Shown: piece after piece, positions 9,513-19,456 of the stretch
How the letters are laid out: the number at the start of each line of letters is the position of its first letter
Numbering within the stretch: the stretch's first letter is position 1
Assembly (NCBI GenBank): GCA_963710625.1
Contig: CAVQBG010000001.1
Span: forward strand, 1 to 64,000
Direction: 5' to 3'
DNA: 64,000 nucleotides
From: Sva-07 sp963710625
GTDB taxonomy: Bacteria > Actinomycetota > Acidimicrobiia > Acidimicrobiales > Ilumatobacteraceae
The notes under the pieces: generated by a model
Told to the model about the DNA's origin: nothing
The model's input: only the letters and a program-made list of their open reading frames with translations
Databases searched by the model: none
Position numbers and translations under genes: made by a program

Positions 9513-9526
9513 CGACGGTCACCTGC

Positions 9527-9600
9527 CCGGTGTTCACGACGTGCCCGGCACGTCGTGGACACCGGCTGGTGGAAGTGTGCCGGGCCCCGATCGGGGCCCG
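9527..9600 (+). promoter_or_regulatory. Two strong intercistronic hairpins in the ABC operon
   Basis: The first is an 18-bp stem (9527-9544 with 9548-9565, one G-U pair, three-base loop). The second is a perfect 20-bp palindrome, CGGGCCCCGATCGGGGCCCG, at 9581-9600. Neither is followed by a T run. Placed between the binding-protein gene and the first permease, they most likely act as an mRNA-stabilising or attenuating element that makes binding protein more abundant than permease. This arrangement is well known in other sugar ABC operons. The effect here is inferred. Confidence 0.65.
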
Positions 9601-9634
9601 CAGTGTGCGCCCGATGGTGCAGGAGGGGGTGACG

Positions 9635-11356
9635 ATGGTCGACTCGACCGTGACGGGGAGCGAGACGCCGACCGTCGATCAAGGAGAACTCGAGCGCAGA
9701 TCGGTCCGACGGCTCGATCTCGGTCTGCGACTCGTGGTGCTGTGGCATGTCGCCGGCGCGGCGGCGGCGGTGGTGATGATGCTGCTCGCCGGCCGGTCGG
9801 GCGACGACGAACTGCCCGCCACGATCGGCATCTTCCTGCAGGTCTTCGCGATCGCGACCTTCGTCGCCCACGCCGCAGCGGCTTTCGGAGTCTCGCAGCG
9901 ACGCCGCTGGGGTCGCACCGTGTCGCTGGTCGTGACCTATCTCACCTTCGTGGTGGCGGTCGTCGCGGTCGTGCACCAACTCGGCGGGTTCACGGCGATC
10001 GGCTCGCTCGGCGAGGGCCTCAGCAAGGCCGTGGTCCCGTTCCTCGTGATCTCGGTCGGGTTGCTGTGGGTGCTGATCGCCGGTCAGATCGCAGTCAACA
10101 AGCCGACCGCGCCGGGGCCGCGGCTCCTCCGCCGTGGCGGATGGATCGTCGCCGGTATCGGTTCGGTCTGGTTCGTGATCGCCGCCGACCCGAGCGGCAT
10201 GGTGTCGACGGTGCTCGACCGCATCGTCCAACCGGTCACCATTGCGACCGTGGTGCTCGCCGCCGCCTCGTTCGTCGTCACCAGGTTCATGTGGCAGCGC
10301 GACGTCGGGCGCATCTTCGGGACGACGGCAAGCGTCGAACGCACGCTCACCGGGCTGGCATTCCTCTCGCCGAACCTGCTCGGATTCCTGTTCTTCTTTG
10401 CCGGCCCGGTGCTGTTCTCACTCGTGGTGAGCTTCTACGACTGGAAGACCACGGGCACCGGTCGCTCCTTCATCGGCATCGACAACTACGTCGAGGCGCT
10501 CAGTCTCGACTTCGCCAGCGCCCCGGCCGCCAACGCCGGTGTGGAGGTGCTGAAGTCGAACTACCAGGTCTTGATGCACCTCGACTGGTTCGGCCAGAAC
10601 TGGGTGATCGGCGCTCGCGACGTCACGTTCTGGCTCTCGCTGCGGAACATCACGATCTTCCTCGTGCTGGCCGTGCCGCTCTCGGTCCTGCCGGCGCTCG
10701 GCCTGTCGAGCATCCTCGCTTCGCAGCTGCGGGGCATGAAGATCTTCCGGGCGGTGTACTTCATCCCTTCAGTGGCCGGCGTGATCGGTGTGGCGATCAT
10801 CTGGGGTCAGCTGTTCCAATCGACCGTGGGGTGGATCAACTACCTGATCAAGCGAGGGGGCGACCTCCTGCCGTTCGTCGAGGCGCCCGCCGAGGGGCAG
10901 GCCTGGCTCAGCAGCAACTCCACTGCGCTGCTCGCGATGGTGATCGTGTTCGCCTGGATGAGTTTCGGGTTCAACACCGTCCTGTACCTCGCAGGGCACC
11001 AGGCGATCCCCAAGGAGCTCTACGAAGCCGCGGAGATCGACGGTGCCCGGGCCTGGAAGATCTTCCGGCGCATCACCGTGCCCCAGCTGCGCAACACGAC
11101 CTTCTACGTCTTGATCACCACCTCGATCCTCGCGCTGCAGCTGTTCGACATCGTGTGGATCCTGTCGACACCGCAGCCGGGCGGGCCCGACAACGCCACG
11201 ATGACGCCCGTCATCGCGCTCTACAACGAGGCGTTCAAGGACAACAACCGCGGCTATGCGTCAGCGTTGGCGTGGGTGTTGTTCGCGATCATCTTCGTCT
11301 TCACGTTCGCGCAGTTCCGGCGCGATCGCGAGGGAGCCTCCGGGGGCATGGCGTGA
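9635..11356 (+). CDS. Sugar ABC permease (MalF/UgpA type) with N-terminal membrane extension
   Basis: The ATG at 9635 follows AGGAGGGGG at 9621-9629, giving about 573 residues. The C-terminal 300 residues are a standard MetI-like permease with the EAA loop (YEAAEIDGARAWKIFRRITVPQL) that docks on the ATPase. Ahead of it are roughly 230 residues with six extra hydrophobic segments (VVLWHVAGAAAAVVMMLLA onward), not found in ordinary MalF/UgpA relatives of about 300 residues. A further insert (about residues 300-345) sits between the first permease helices. The start overlaps no gene, and the end overlaps the next permease by four bases (GTGA), indicating translational coupling. Confidence 0.9.
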   Translation: MVDSTVTGSETPTVDQGELERRSVRRLDLGLRLVVLWHVAGAAAAVVMMLLAGRSGDDELPATIGIFLQVFAIATFVAHAAAAFGVSQRRRWGRTVSLVVTYLTFVVAVVAVVHQLGGFTAIGSLGEGLSKAVVPFLVISVGLLWVLIAGQIAVNKPTAPGPRLLRRGGWIVAGIGSVWFVIAADPSGMVSTVLDRIVQPVTIATVVLAAASFVVTRFMWQRDVGRIFGTTASVERTLTGLAFLSPNLLGFLFFFAGPVLFSLVVSFYDWKTTGTGRSFIGIDNYVEALSLDFASAPAANAGVEVLKSNYQVLMHLDWFGQNWVIGARDVTFWLSLRNITIFLVLAVPLSVLPALGLSSILASQLRGMKIFRAVYFIPSVAGVIGVAIIWGQLFQSTVGWINYLIKRGGDLLPFVEAPAEGQAWLSSNSTALLAMVIVFAWMSFGFNTVLYLAGHQAIPKELYEAAEIDGARAWKIFRRITVPQLRNTTFYVLITTSILALQLFDIVWILSTPQPGGPDNATMTPVIALYNEAFKDNNRGYASALAWVLFAIIFVFTFAQFRRDREGASGGMA

Positions 11357-12552
11357 GCGTCAAGCGCAAAGGGCCCCGTGCCACGGCGGTGAAGGTCGCG
11401 ACCTATGCGCTCTTGATCACCGTGGCGATCATCGTGTTGTTCCCGTTCGTCGTCGCAGTGTCGACGTCGATGAAGCGCAACACCGACATCTTCACGTACC
11501 CGCCGTCGCTCGTCCCCCGCACCGAGACCACGGTCACCGACCCCGAGCTCGGGCTCGACAACGCCACGGTCTACGTTCTCCCCGGACGCGACGGCGACTT
11601 CGCGCTGGTCGAGGACGACGTGCCCATCGCCGAGTTCCGGCGTCTCGACGATCCCGACGTCATCATCGCGAGACCGCCCGCCGACGGTACCGAAACCGAC
11701 CGTACGACCGTCATCGACGGCGACGAGGAGCCCGTCTACCTGCTCACCGTCGACGGCGAGGAGGTCGAGGTGTACCGCTCCCGTCTCACGGTCGGCGGTC
11801 TGTTCGCGCCGCTCGACGGCGAGGGCGAGTCCGTCGTCGAGCTGGTCAACCTGGCGGCGCCCGAGCGCGTGTTCGGTCCGAGGTTCGAGAACTTCTCCGA
11901 GGTCGTCACGGAGAAGAACCTCGGACGATCGTTGACGAACACGGTGCTCGTGACCATCGCGGTTGTCGTCGGCCAGATCGTCACCTCGGTGCTCGGTGGC
12001 TACGCGTTCGCGCGCATCGACTTCAAGGGTCGCGACCAGCTGTTCCTGCTCTACCTCGGGTCGGTGATGATCCCGTTCGTCGTCTTGATCATCCCGCTGT
12101 TCCAGCTGATGTTGCAGCTCGGCTGGACGGACAACCTCGTCGCGCTGATCATCCCGTTCGTCTTCACGGCGTACGGCACGTTCCTGATGCGTCAGTTCTT
12201 CCTCGGGATCCCGAAGGAGATCGAGGAGGCGGCGCTGATCGACGGCGCGAGCCGTGCGACCATCCTGTGGAAGGTGATGGTGCCACTCGCCCGTCCGGCG
12301 ATCGCCACGTTGGCGACGTTCGGGTTCCTCTACGCGTGGAACTCGTTCTTCTGGCCACTGGTGATCATCAACTCCGGCAACCCCGACAACGGTCTGCTCA
12401 CGCTGACCCTCGCCACGCTCGGGGGACGATCGAGCACGGACACGAACCTCGTCTTCGCCGGAGCGGTGCTCGCCATGACGCCGCCGATCCTCGTGTTCCT
12501 GTTCGCCCAGCGCTACTTCGTCGAGAACTCCGCATCCAGCGGACTCAAGTGA
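11353..12552 (+). CDS. Sugar ABC permease (MalG/UgpE type) with large extracytoplasmic insert
   Basis: It is GTG-started within the stop of the preceding permease and is 399 residues long, against about 280 for the family. The first membrane helix (ATYALLITVAIIVLFPFVVAVSTSMK) is followed by about 130 mostly acidic residues (DPELGLDNATVYVLPGRDGDF to FENFSEVV) before helix 2. By topology this insert should face outside. The rest is normal: the MetI-like core with the EAA loop IPKEIEEAALIDGASRATILWKVMVPLARPA, and the usual C-terminus (FAQRYFVENSASSGLK). It pairs with the upstream permease to form the channel. The insert might contact the binding protein, but that is speculation. Confidence 0.92.
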   Translation: MSVKRKGPRATAVKVATYALLITVAIIVLFPFVVAVSTSMKRNTDIFTYPPSLVPRTETTVTDPELGLDNATVYVLPGRDGDFALVEDDVPIAEFRRLDDPDVIIARPPADGTETDRTTVIDGDEEPVYLLTVDGEEVEVYRSRLTVGGLFAPLDGEGESVVELVNLAAPERVFGPRFENFSEVVTEKNLGRSLTNTVLVTIAVVVGQIVTSVLGGYAFARIDFKGRDQLFLLYLGSVMIPFVVLIIPLFQLMLQLGWTDNLVALIIPFVFTAYGTFLMRQFFLGIPKEIEEAALIDGASRATILWKVMVPLARPAIATLATFGFLYAWNSFFWPLVIINSGNPDNGLLTLTLATLGGRSSTDTNLVFAGAVLAMTPPILVFLFAQRYFVENSASSGLK

Positions 12553-12561
12553 GGCCTCACC

Positions 12562-13736
<1,175 letters not shown>

Positions 13737-13740
<4 letters not shown>

Positions 13741-14627
13741 TCAACGAACCTGCAGATGACCCGCTCATGAACCTGCACCTCTCCGCGACCGACCTCCGGG
13801 TGGATCCTCACCTGTCCACCCGCGTCCACTACGTGGGGAGCCGACAGCGCCGCCCCAACCTGCCGACGTCGGGCTGTCCGTTCTGCCCCGGTGGCCTGGA
13901 GGCTCCGGAGCCGTATGACGTGCGTTGGTTCACGAACCGCTGGCCGGCCATGCCGGGAGATCGCTGCGAGGTGGTGCTCTACACCTCCGACCACGATGCG
14001 TCGCTTGCCTCGCTCGGCGCCGCCGGTGTGCGACGCGTGATCGACCTGTGGGCGGAACGCACCGCCACCCTCGGTGCTCGCGACGACGTCGACCTGGTGC
14101 TCGTGTTCGAGAACCGTGGCGCCGAGGTGGGCGCGACGATCGCTCACCCCCATGGTCAGATCTACGCGTTCGATCACGTCCCGCAACGGTCGCTCGCTCG
14201 TCTCACAGCCGGTTGGCAGCCCGACTCGGAACCGGGCGATCGCATCGTGGTCGAGCACGATGGGTGGCGCGCCGTCGTGCCCCACAGCAACCCGTTCCCG
14301 ATATCATTGTCCATCGCCCCCGTCGAACGGCGCCCGGACCTGCCGGGACTGTCCGACGACGAGCGTGAGGCGCTCGCCGAGCTGCTCGTCGACGTCTTCG
14401 GCCGACTCGACAGGCTCTTCGACCTCCCGTTGCCCTACATGATGTGGCTCAATCAGCGACCGACGGTGCCGGCGGGGTTCGAGGATGCATGGTTCAACAT
14501 CGAGGTGGTCTCGCCCTGGCGTTCCGTCGGAGTGCAGCGATTCATCGCCGCCGCGGAGGTGGCGACCGGGGAGTACTTCAACCCGGTGATCCCCGAGGAG
14601 CTGGCCGGGCGTCTGCGCTCGGTGTGA
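13737..14627 (+). CDS. galT: Galactose-1-phosphate uridylyltransferase
   Basis: The 296-residue protein has the zinc-ligand pair CPFC (residues 47-50) and the catalytic HPHGQ (137-141), where the His is uridylylated, followed by the FNIEVVSPWRSVGVQRFIAAAEV C-terminal region of GalT. The enzyme swaps UMP between UDP-glucose and galactose-1-phosphate in the cytoplasm (Leloir pathway). It is a little short compared with the 330-350 residues of E. coli GalT, which is usual for the actinobacterial type. The GTG start overlaps the ATPase stop, so it belongs to the uptake operon and supports galactose or a galactoside as the transported sugar. No galK or galE is seen nearby. Confidence 0.92.
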
Positions 14628-15107
14628 TCAGCCGCTCAGCTGATCGAGCATCGCCTTCATCTGGGCGTGCACAGCGTTGATCGCCTGGAGTGGTCGCATC
14701 ATCACCTTGAACTCGGTGATCATCCCGTCGTCGTCGCACGTGATGATGTCGACGCCGTTGGCGTATTTGCCGTCGACGGTCGTCTCGAACTCGAGCATGG
14801 CGTGGCGGCCTTGCAGGATCTCCTTGACGTAGCGGAACCCACGACCCGCAGCCTGGTCGGCGCCATCGGTCGTGATGGCGGTGACGGCGTCGGTGACGGT
14901 GCCGCTCTCCCCGCCGAGTGTCCCACTGGCGGCCGTGAGGTAGAGCTTGGTGATCTCGCGACCGCGCTGCGGTGTGAAGACGATCGGGGACAGGAACACG
15001 CAGTCCTCGTGGAGGATCGCATCGAGCCCGCCCGGGAGATCGCCGCGCAGATGCCGGTGCCAGTTCTCGATGCAGGCGTCGATCGGCGCGTCGTCATGGC
15101 CGCTCAT
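14628..15107 (-). CDS. SnoaL/NTF2-like domain protein
   Basis: The 159-residue product has the NTF2-like cone-fold pattern: WHRHLRGDLPGGLDAILHEDCVFLSPIVFTPQRGREITKLYL, then the HAMLEFETTVDGKYANGVDIITCDDDGMITEFKVMMRP strand series. Such proteins may be small isomerases, cyclases or binding proteins, and the reaction is unknown. Its ATG overlaps the stop of the upstream monooxygenase-like gene by four bases, so the two are co-translated and likely act together on a small organic substrate. It abuts the end of galT tail to tail with no spacer. Confidence 0.8.
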   Translation of the reverse strand: MSGHDDAPIDACIENWHRHLRGDLPGGLDAILHEDCVFLSPIVFTPQRGREITKLYLTAASGTLGGESGTVTDAVTAITTDGADQAAGRGFRYVKEILQGRHAMLEFETTVDGKYANGVDIITCDDDGMITEFKVMMRPLQAINAVHAQMKAMLDQLSG

Positions 15108-15406
15108 CGCACGGGCCCGACGGCCGAGATCGCGTACTTCTTGATGTCGGCGCCGACGACCGGCAGGTCAGCGCTGTCGGTCTGCCACCGCGCCATGTGC
15201 TCGCTGGCGAAATGGCCGTCGAGCGCGTCCTGATCGTCCCACAGTTCGTACAGCAGTATTCGGTTCGGGTCGTCGGGATCCGGGGTGAACGCGTACTCGC
15301 GACAGCCGGGCTCGGCCCGTGTGGCAGCCACCATGGGCCGGACGGCAGCGAGGAACTGCTCGCGGCCGTCGTCCCTGGTCATGATCGATCCTGCGACGAT
15401 GAGCAT
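15104..15406 (-). CDS. Antibiotic biosynthesis monooxygenase (ABM/YgiN-like) domain protein
   Basis: With the start at the ATG at 15406 the product is 100 residues, the normal size. It shows the ferredoxin-like ABM pattern MLIVAGSIMTRDDGREQFLAAVRPMVAATRAEPGCREYAF, then NRILLYELWDDQDALDGHFASEHM with the conserved H(F/L)xSxH. Family members are dimeric cofactor-free oxygenases or quinone/heme-related enzymes, and some are merely binding proteins. The longer in-frame extension upstream lacks homology. It is translationally coupled to the downstream NTF2-like gene. Confidence 0.85.
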   Translation of the reverse strand: MLIVAGSIMTRDDGREQFLAAVRPMVAATRAEPGCREYAFTPDPDDPNRILLYELWDDQDALDGHFASEHMARWQTDSADLPVVGADIKKYAISAVGPVR

Positions 15407-15449
15407 GGGGCGACTGTAGTGACCGCCGCCGATCAGCGTCGGAGTGCGA

Positions 15450-15827
15450 TCACTCCGCGTCGGCGCCGGCCTGCTCCTCGGCGATCTGGCGGCGGACGTC
15501 GTCCATGTCGATCGCACGGATCTGGGTGATCAGGTCGTCGAGTGCGTGGGCGGGCAGCGCGCCGGGCTGCGAGAACAGCACCACATTGTCGCGAATCGCC
15601 ATCAGTGTGGGGATCGAGCGGATGTTGAAGTGGCCTGCGAGCTCCTGTTGGGTGTCGGCGTCGACCTTGCCGAACACGATGTCGCTGTGCTGTGCGGCGG
15701 CTTCCTCGAACACCGGTCCGAACTGGCGGCATGGCCCACACCACTCGGCCCAGAAGTCGACGAAGACGGTGCCGTTGTCGTTGATCGTCTGCTCGAAGTT
15801 GTCGATGGTGAGTTCGATGGTTGCCAT
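15450..15827 (-). CDS. trxA: Thioredoxin
   Basis: The 125-residue protein carries the redox-active WCGPC in FVDFWAEWCGPCRQFGPVFEEAA, the cis-proline segment IRSIPTLMAIRDN, and a GALPAHALDDLITQI tail. All are standard for cytosolic thioredoxin, which reduces protein disulfides using thioredoxin reductase. No reductase gene is nearby. A C-terminal acidic extension (EEQAGADAE) exceeds the usual 105-110 residues. AAGGAGCACCCC upstream of the ATG supplies a weak ribosome site. Confidence 0.95.
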   Translation of the reverse strand: MATIELTIDNFEQTINDNGTVFVDFWAEWCGPCRQFGPVFEEAAAQHSDIVFGKVDADTQQELAGHFNIRSIPTLMAIRDNVVLFSQPGALPAHALDDLITQIRAIDMDDVRRQIAEEQAGADAE

Positions 15828-16046
15828 TGGGGTGCTCCTGGATACTCCGGGGGGTATGTGTCCATCAGTGCAACCGATCGCTCCGCCTCAGCATTCCCGG
15901 GGCTGCTCGATCGATTCACCCGGACGAGGTGACGGCGTCGGTCGGTGTCGGCAGGGAGACCGATCGTGTCGTCAGGCCGTCCCCGACCAGGAGTCGGAAC
16001 TCCAGGCCGTGACCGAGGCCTCCGTCGCCGGCTGCGACTCGAACCG

Positions 16047-16271
16047 TCAGGCGGGCGGGTTCTCGACGATCTCGATCCATTGGGGATCGTTCTCGATCGG
16101 GAGGGTCCCGCCGCGACGCTTGATCACGACCACGGCGACGACGATGCCGACGAGGAACGCCAGGAGCATCACCGCCCACTTGCGGTTCGAGCGGCCGCGG
16201 AGTTCATCGGCGGCTTCCGACAGCACCGCTACGGCGGCCTCTTTGCCTGCGAAGGTGGCGATCGGTCCCAT
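16047..16271 (-). CDS. Small single-pass membrane protein
   Basis: If the internal ATG at 16271 is used, the product is 74 residues: MGPIATFAGKEAAVAVLSEAADELRG, one membrane helix (WAVMLLAFLVGIVVAVVVIK), then a short positively charged segment and a polar tail. An upstream ATG at 16358 would add 29 residues of poor quality. I do not recognise a family. It is likely a cytoplasmic-membrane protein of unknown role, divergent from the GNAT gene. Confidence 0.5.
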   Translation of the reverse strand: MGPIATFAGKEAAVAVLSEAADELRGRSNRKWAVMLLAFLVGIVVAVVVIKRRGGTLPIENDPQWIEIVENPPA

Positions 16272-16421
16272 GTGCGCACCGTAGACGACGGCGGTGCGCA
16301 ACCACGGTGCGCAAGTGTCGAACTGCGCGTGTGTGAGTTCCGTCCGAGGTGTGACCACTGCGGTGACGCGGTCCGTCGGCTACGTTCCGATACAGAGCCC
16401 GTCGGCCTTTTGGGGGAACCG

Positions 16422-16913
16422 GTGACCAACTTCGAGGTGAAGCCACTCACTGTCGACCATCGACGCGCGGCGGAGGCGTTCGCGGCGAAGATTCCACACG
16501 GGGATCGGGCGTTCATCGATCGGTCGCTGCTCAGCCAAGTGTCGGTCGCTGGTTGGACCCAGCGAAGCGCGGCCCGGCGCTTCGGCGCGTTCGCGGGTGA
16601 CGACATGGTGGCGATCCTCACCGTGAACCCGCAGCAGGGTTGGATGAGCAAGGTTGGCGAACTCCGTCTGGTGGTGCTGCCGGAAGCACGGGGGCAGGGC
16701 GTGGCGACGGCGCTCGCCGACAATGCGGTTGCCGTCGCGTCCGAGATGGAGCTGAACAAGCTGTCGGTCGAAGTGCTCGAGAAGCTCGATCGGGTCGTCG
16801 AGATGTTCGTGAGGCTCGGCTTCGAACTCGAGGCGGTGCTGCGCGATCACGTGATCGACGGTGACGGCACTCCCGGCAAGCTGTGCATCCTGAGTCGATT
16901 CCTCACGACATGA
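16422..16913 (+). CDS. GNAT-family acetyltransferase
   Basis: The GTG at 16422 follows a GGGGGA ribosome site and gives 163 residues. The acetyl-CoA-binding motif A is clear (LRLVVLPEARGQGVATALADNAVAVA). It is followed by SVEVLEKLDRVVEMFVRLGFELEAVLRDHVIDGDG, the usual late strand and helix around a 'GF' turn. The substrate is unknown. The last part (EAVLRDHVID) resembles N-acyltransferases acting on small amines or protein N-termini such as RimJ-type, but this is not decisive. Confidence 0.85.
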   Translation: MTNFEVKPLTVDHRRAAEAFAAKIPHGDRAFIDRSLLSQVSVAGWTQRSAARRFGAFAGDDMVAILTVNPQQGWMSKVGELRLVVLPEARGQGVATALADNAVAVASEMELNKLSVEVLEKLDRVVEMFVRLGFELEAVLRDHVIDGDGTPGKLCILSRFLTT

Positions 16914-16968
16914 TCGGCCGCCCTCGAAACACCCGCCCACCCAGACACGCATCCACGAAAGGACCCCC

Positions 16969-18066
16969 ATGAGAGCCGCAGTCCTGAACTCCATCCCCGG
17001 ACAGCTCGACATCGAGGAGGTCGACATCGGTGACCCCGGACCCCGCGAGGTGCTGATCCGCACCGTGGCGGCCGGCCTCTGTCACAGCGACCTGCACTTC
17101 ATGGAAGGCAAGTACTCGTTTCCGTGTCCGGCGGTGCTCGGCCACGAGTCGGCGGGCGTGGTCGAGGCGGTCGGCTCGATGGTCCACTACGTGCAGCCCG
17201 GCGACCATGTGATCACCTGCCTGTCGGCGTTCTGCGGACACTGCTCACAGTGCACCGACGGCCACCTCACGCTGTGCGAGAACAAGGGCACCGAGCTCGT
17301 CCGTCAACCCGGTGAGCCGCCGCGGCTCAGCCGGGCGGGGGGCGAGGTGGTGAACCAGTACCTGCACCTGTCCTCGTTCGCCGAGAGAATGCTGATCCAC
17401 GAGCAGGCACTCGTCAAGATCGACCCCGAAATGCCGCTCGACAAGGCGGCACTGATCGGATGCGGCGTCACGACCGGCCTCGGTGCGGTGTTCCGCACCG
17501 CGAAGGTGTCGCCCGGCGAGACCGTCGCGGTGATCGGCTGCGGCGGCATCGGTCTGTCCGCCGTCCAGGGGGCGCGGATCGCCGGGGCGAACAAGATCAT
17601 CGCCGTCGACATGAACTCCGGCAAGCTCGAACTCGCCCAGCAACTCGGTGCGACCCACATGGTGAACGCGAGCGAGGTCGATCCGGTCGCAGCGGTCGAG
17701 GAGTTGACCGGTGGGGGAGTCCACCACTCGTTCGAGGCGGTCGGGCTGAAGCAGACCGCGGAGCAGGCGTATCAGATGCTGCGCAACGGCGGGCAGGCGA
17801 CGGTGATCGGCATGATCCCGGTCGGCACCCAGATCGAGATCCACGGCCCCGAGCTGCTCTACGAGAAGAAGCTGACAGGGTCCAACATGGGCTCGAACCA
17901 GTTCCGTACCGACATGCCGCGCTACATCGAGATGTATCTCGACGGCCGGCTCCACCTCGACGAGATGGTGTCCAAGACGATCACGCTCGACGAGATCAAC
18001 GAGGGCTTCGAGGACATGAAGACGGGCAACGTGGCTCGCAGCGTCATCGTCTTCGACGAGGTCTGA
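16969..18066 (+). CDS. Zinc-dependent class III-like alcohol dehydrogenase
   Basis: The 365-residue MDR protein has a catalytic-zinc Cys and His (GLCHSDLHF; VLGHESAGVVE) and a structural-zinc Cys quartet (CGHCSQCTDGHLTLCENKG). The Rossmann NAD site is VIGCGGIGLSAVQGA, with a conserved late segment GSNMGSNQFRTDMPRYIEMYLDGRL. This last segment is typical of the class III/NDMA-type alcohol dehydrogenases of actinobacteria, which oxidise primary alcohols or aldehyde adducts. The gene is preceded by AAAGGACCCCC, a usable ribosome site, and stands alone on its strand. Confidence 0.92.
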   Translation: MRAAVLNSIPGQLDIEEVDIGDPGPREVLIRTVAAGLCHSDLHFMEGKYSFPCPAVLGHESAGVVEAVGSMVHYVQPGDHVITCLSAFCGHCSQCTDGHLTLCENKGTELVRQPGEPPRLSRAGGEVVNQYLHLSSFAERMLIHEQALVKIDPEMPLDKAALIGCGVTTGLGAVFRTAKVSPGETVAVIGCGGIGLSAVQGARIAGANKIIAVDMNSGKLELAQQLGATHMVNASEVDPVAAVEELTGGGVHHSFEAVGLKQTAEQAYQMLRNGGQATVIGMIPVGTQIEIHGPELLYEKKLTGSNMGSNQFRTDMPRYIEMYLDGRLHLDEMVSKTITLDEINEGFEDMKTGNVARSVIVFDEV

Positions 18067-18075
18067 CGTCGCCGG

Positions 18076-18543
18076 TCACCGGTCCACGTCGCGCGCTGCG
18101 GGCTCATCGGCCATCGACGCCTCGATGCGGTCGAGGCGCTCGCTGATCGAAGCGAGCGACGCCTCGACTCGCGCCATCGCGTCGGCTTCGTCGATGTGGT
18201 GCGCATCGCCGGCCCGTTGCTGAGCAGCCTGGATGAACAACGAGGTCACGACCGCGGTCACGACGGTGATCAGGCCGATCGCGACCAGCATCACCACCGA
18301 GGCGACCGAGCGACCGATCGTCGAGGTCGGCGTGTTGTCCCCGTAGCCGACCGTCGTGACGGTCTGCAGCATGAACCACAGCGCTGACCCGAAGGTCGGG
18401 TAGTCGTTGGAGTCGAAGAGGCGGATCAACACCGCGCCGACGACGACCATCGCAACGATGACCGAGATGATTGCCGCGGTCGCATGCCGCAGCGAGCTCG
18501 GGTCTCGCAGGAACCGCTCGAACGATCGACGAACGTGCATCAT
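18076..18543 (-). CDS. Two-helix potassium channel protein
   Basis: Starting at MMHVRRSFERFL the product is 155 residues. It has an outer membrane helix (ATAAIISVIVAMVVVGAVLIRLF), a pore helix plus selectivity filter TTVGYGDNT (filter at residues 64-69), an inner helix (VASVVMLVAIGLITVVTAVVTSLFI), and a short C-terminal coiled-coil-like tail (MARVEASLASISERLDRIEASM). This is a KcsA-like Ion_trans_2 channel lacking any RCK domain. The coiled coil could drive tetramer assembly. It diverges from the NTPase gene and shares a spacer containing a 7-bp hairpin. Confidence 0.93.
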   Translation of the reverse strand: MMHVRRSFERFLRDPSSLRHATAAIISVIVAMVVVGAVLIRLFDSNDYPTFGSALWFMLQTVTTVGYGDNTPTSTIGRSVASVVMLVAIGLITVVTAVVTSLFIQAAQQRAGDAHHIDEADAMARVEASLASISERLDRIEASMADEPAARDVDR

Positions 18544-18696
18544 CGTTCCAGTTTCGCTGCGCGCAGGTGGCCGGCGACAATCGGTCGCTGTTCGTCGATC
18601 AGGACCGGACCCGATGATTCGAGCTCGGGCTCGACCATCTCGACGGACTGGAGCAGGCGCTCCGGCGTGAGACTGCCGAATGAACGGTCCGAGCGT

Positions 18697-18716
18697 GTAG
18701 GGGAGTACGCCCCTAC
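18697..18716. promoter_or_regulatory. Hairpin/operator-like inverted repeat between divergent genes
   Basis: GTAGGGG and CCCCTAC flank a six-base centre (AGTACG), forming a 7-bp inverted repeat 48 bases ahead of the NTPase start. The dyad is compatible with a dimeric regulator site. A transcript hairpin is also possible. No regulator is identified. Confidence 0.35.
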
Positions 18717-18763
18717 CGCAACGGATCGGTGATGTCGCACCGTGGGGGCAGGTCGACATCATC

Positions 18764-19405
18764 ATGGAACCATCGTCAGGACACCCGCGCTCCGTCACGC
18801 CGTTCCGAGTCGTGCTCACGGGCGGTCCCGGCGGCGGGAAGACAACCGCAGCAGATCTTTTCCGACGGGAGATCGGCGACCGCGTGATCGTCGTGCCCGA
18901 GGCGGCCACCCTGTTGTTCTCGGGCGGCTTCCCGCGACCGACGCAAGCCGATGCGCAGCGCAGTGCGCAGTGCGCGATCTATCAGGTGCAGCGTGGCCTG
19001 GAGGACATCCAGGCCAGTCAGTACCCGGAACGTATCCTGCTGTGCGACCGGGGAACCGTCGACGGCGGGGCCTACTGGCCGGACGGCGCAGCCGGTTTCT
19101 ACGACACGGTCGGTTCGACCCACCAGGACGAACTCGCGCGTTACGACGCCGTGCTGTTCTTCGAGACGGCGGCGCTCGGCGATCACGGATTCGGGAGTGA
19201 GAACCGGTACCGGACCGAGTCGCAGAACGAGGCCATCGAACTCGACGGTCGGCTCCGGGCGCTCTGGAGCCCGCACCCGCACTTCACCGTGGTCCCGCAC
19301 ACGGCCTCGTTCTTCCGCAAGATGACGATCGGCCTCGGACTGCTCGAGAGTCTCGTCCTGCAGATGCCGTCGTACGAGCACGGCGACAGACCGGCGTCCG
19401 GCTGA
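18764..19405 (+). CDS. AAA-type P-loop NTPase/kinase (AAA_28, Ttd14/NadR-like)
   Basis: The 213-residue protein has a Walker A, TGGPGGGKTTAADLF, near residue 20. A PEAATLLFSGGFPRP segment and LCDRGTVDGGAYWP (Walker B plus lid-like Asp-Arg) are characteristic of the AAA_28 family, related to the NadR kinase domain. YEHGDRPASG ends the protein. The family probably phosphorylates a small molecule or acts as an NTPase switch, and its substrate is unresolved. It is divergent from the K+ channel gene. Confidence 0.8.
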   Translation: MEPSSGHPRSVTPFRVVLTGGPGGGKTTAADLFRREIGDRVIVVPEAATLLFSGGFPRPTQADAQRSAQCAIYQVQRGLEDIQASQYPERILLCDRGTVDGGAYWPDGAAGFYDTVGSTHQDELARYDAVLFFETAALGDHGFGSENRYRTESQNEAIELDGRLRALWSPHPHFTVVPHTASFFRKMTIGLGLLESLVLQMPSYEHGDRPASG

Positions 19406-19456
19406 ATCACGCTCCACAACGGCCGCGGTCGACGGGCGAGATCGCCGTCGTGGGGC

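Noticed and set aside
9460..11352. Long upstream part of the plus-strand frame that contains the second permease
   Set aside because: Arg/Gly/His-rich composition and complete overlap with the first permease in another frame. The real gene starts at the GTG at 11353.
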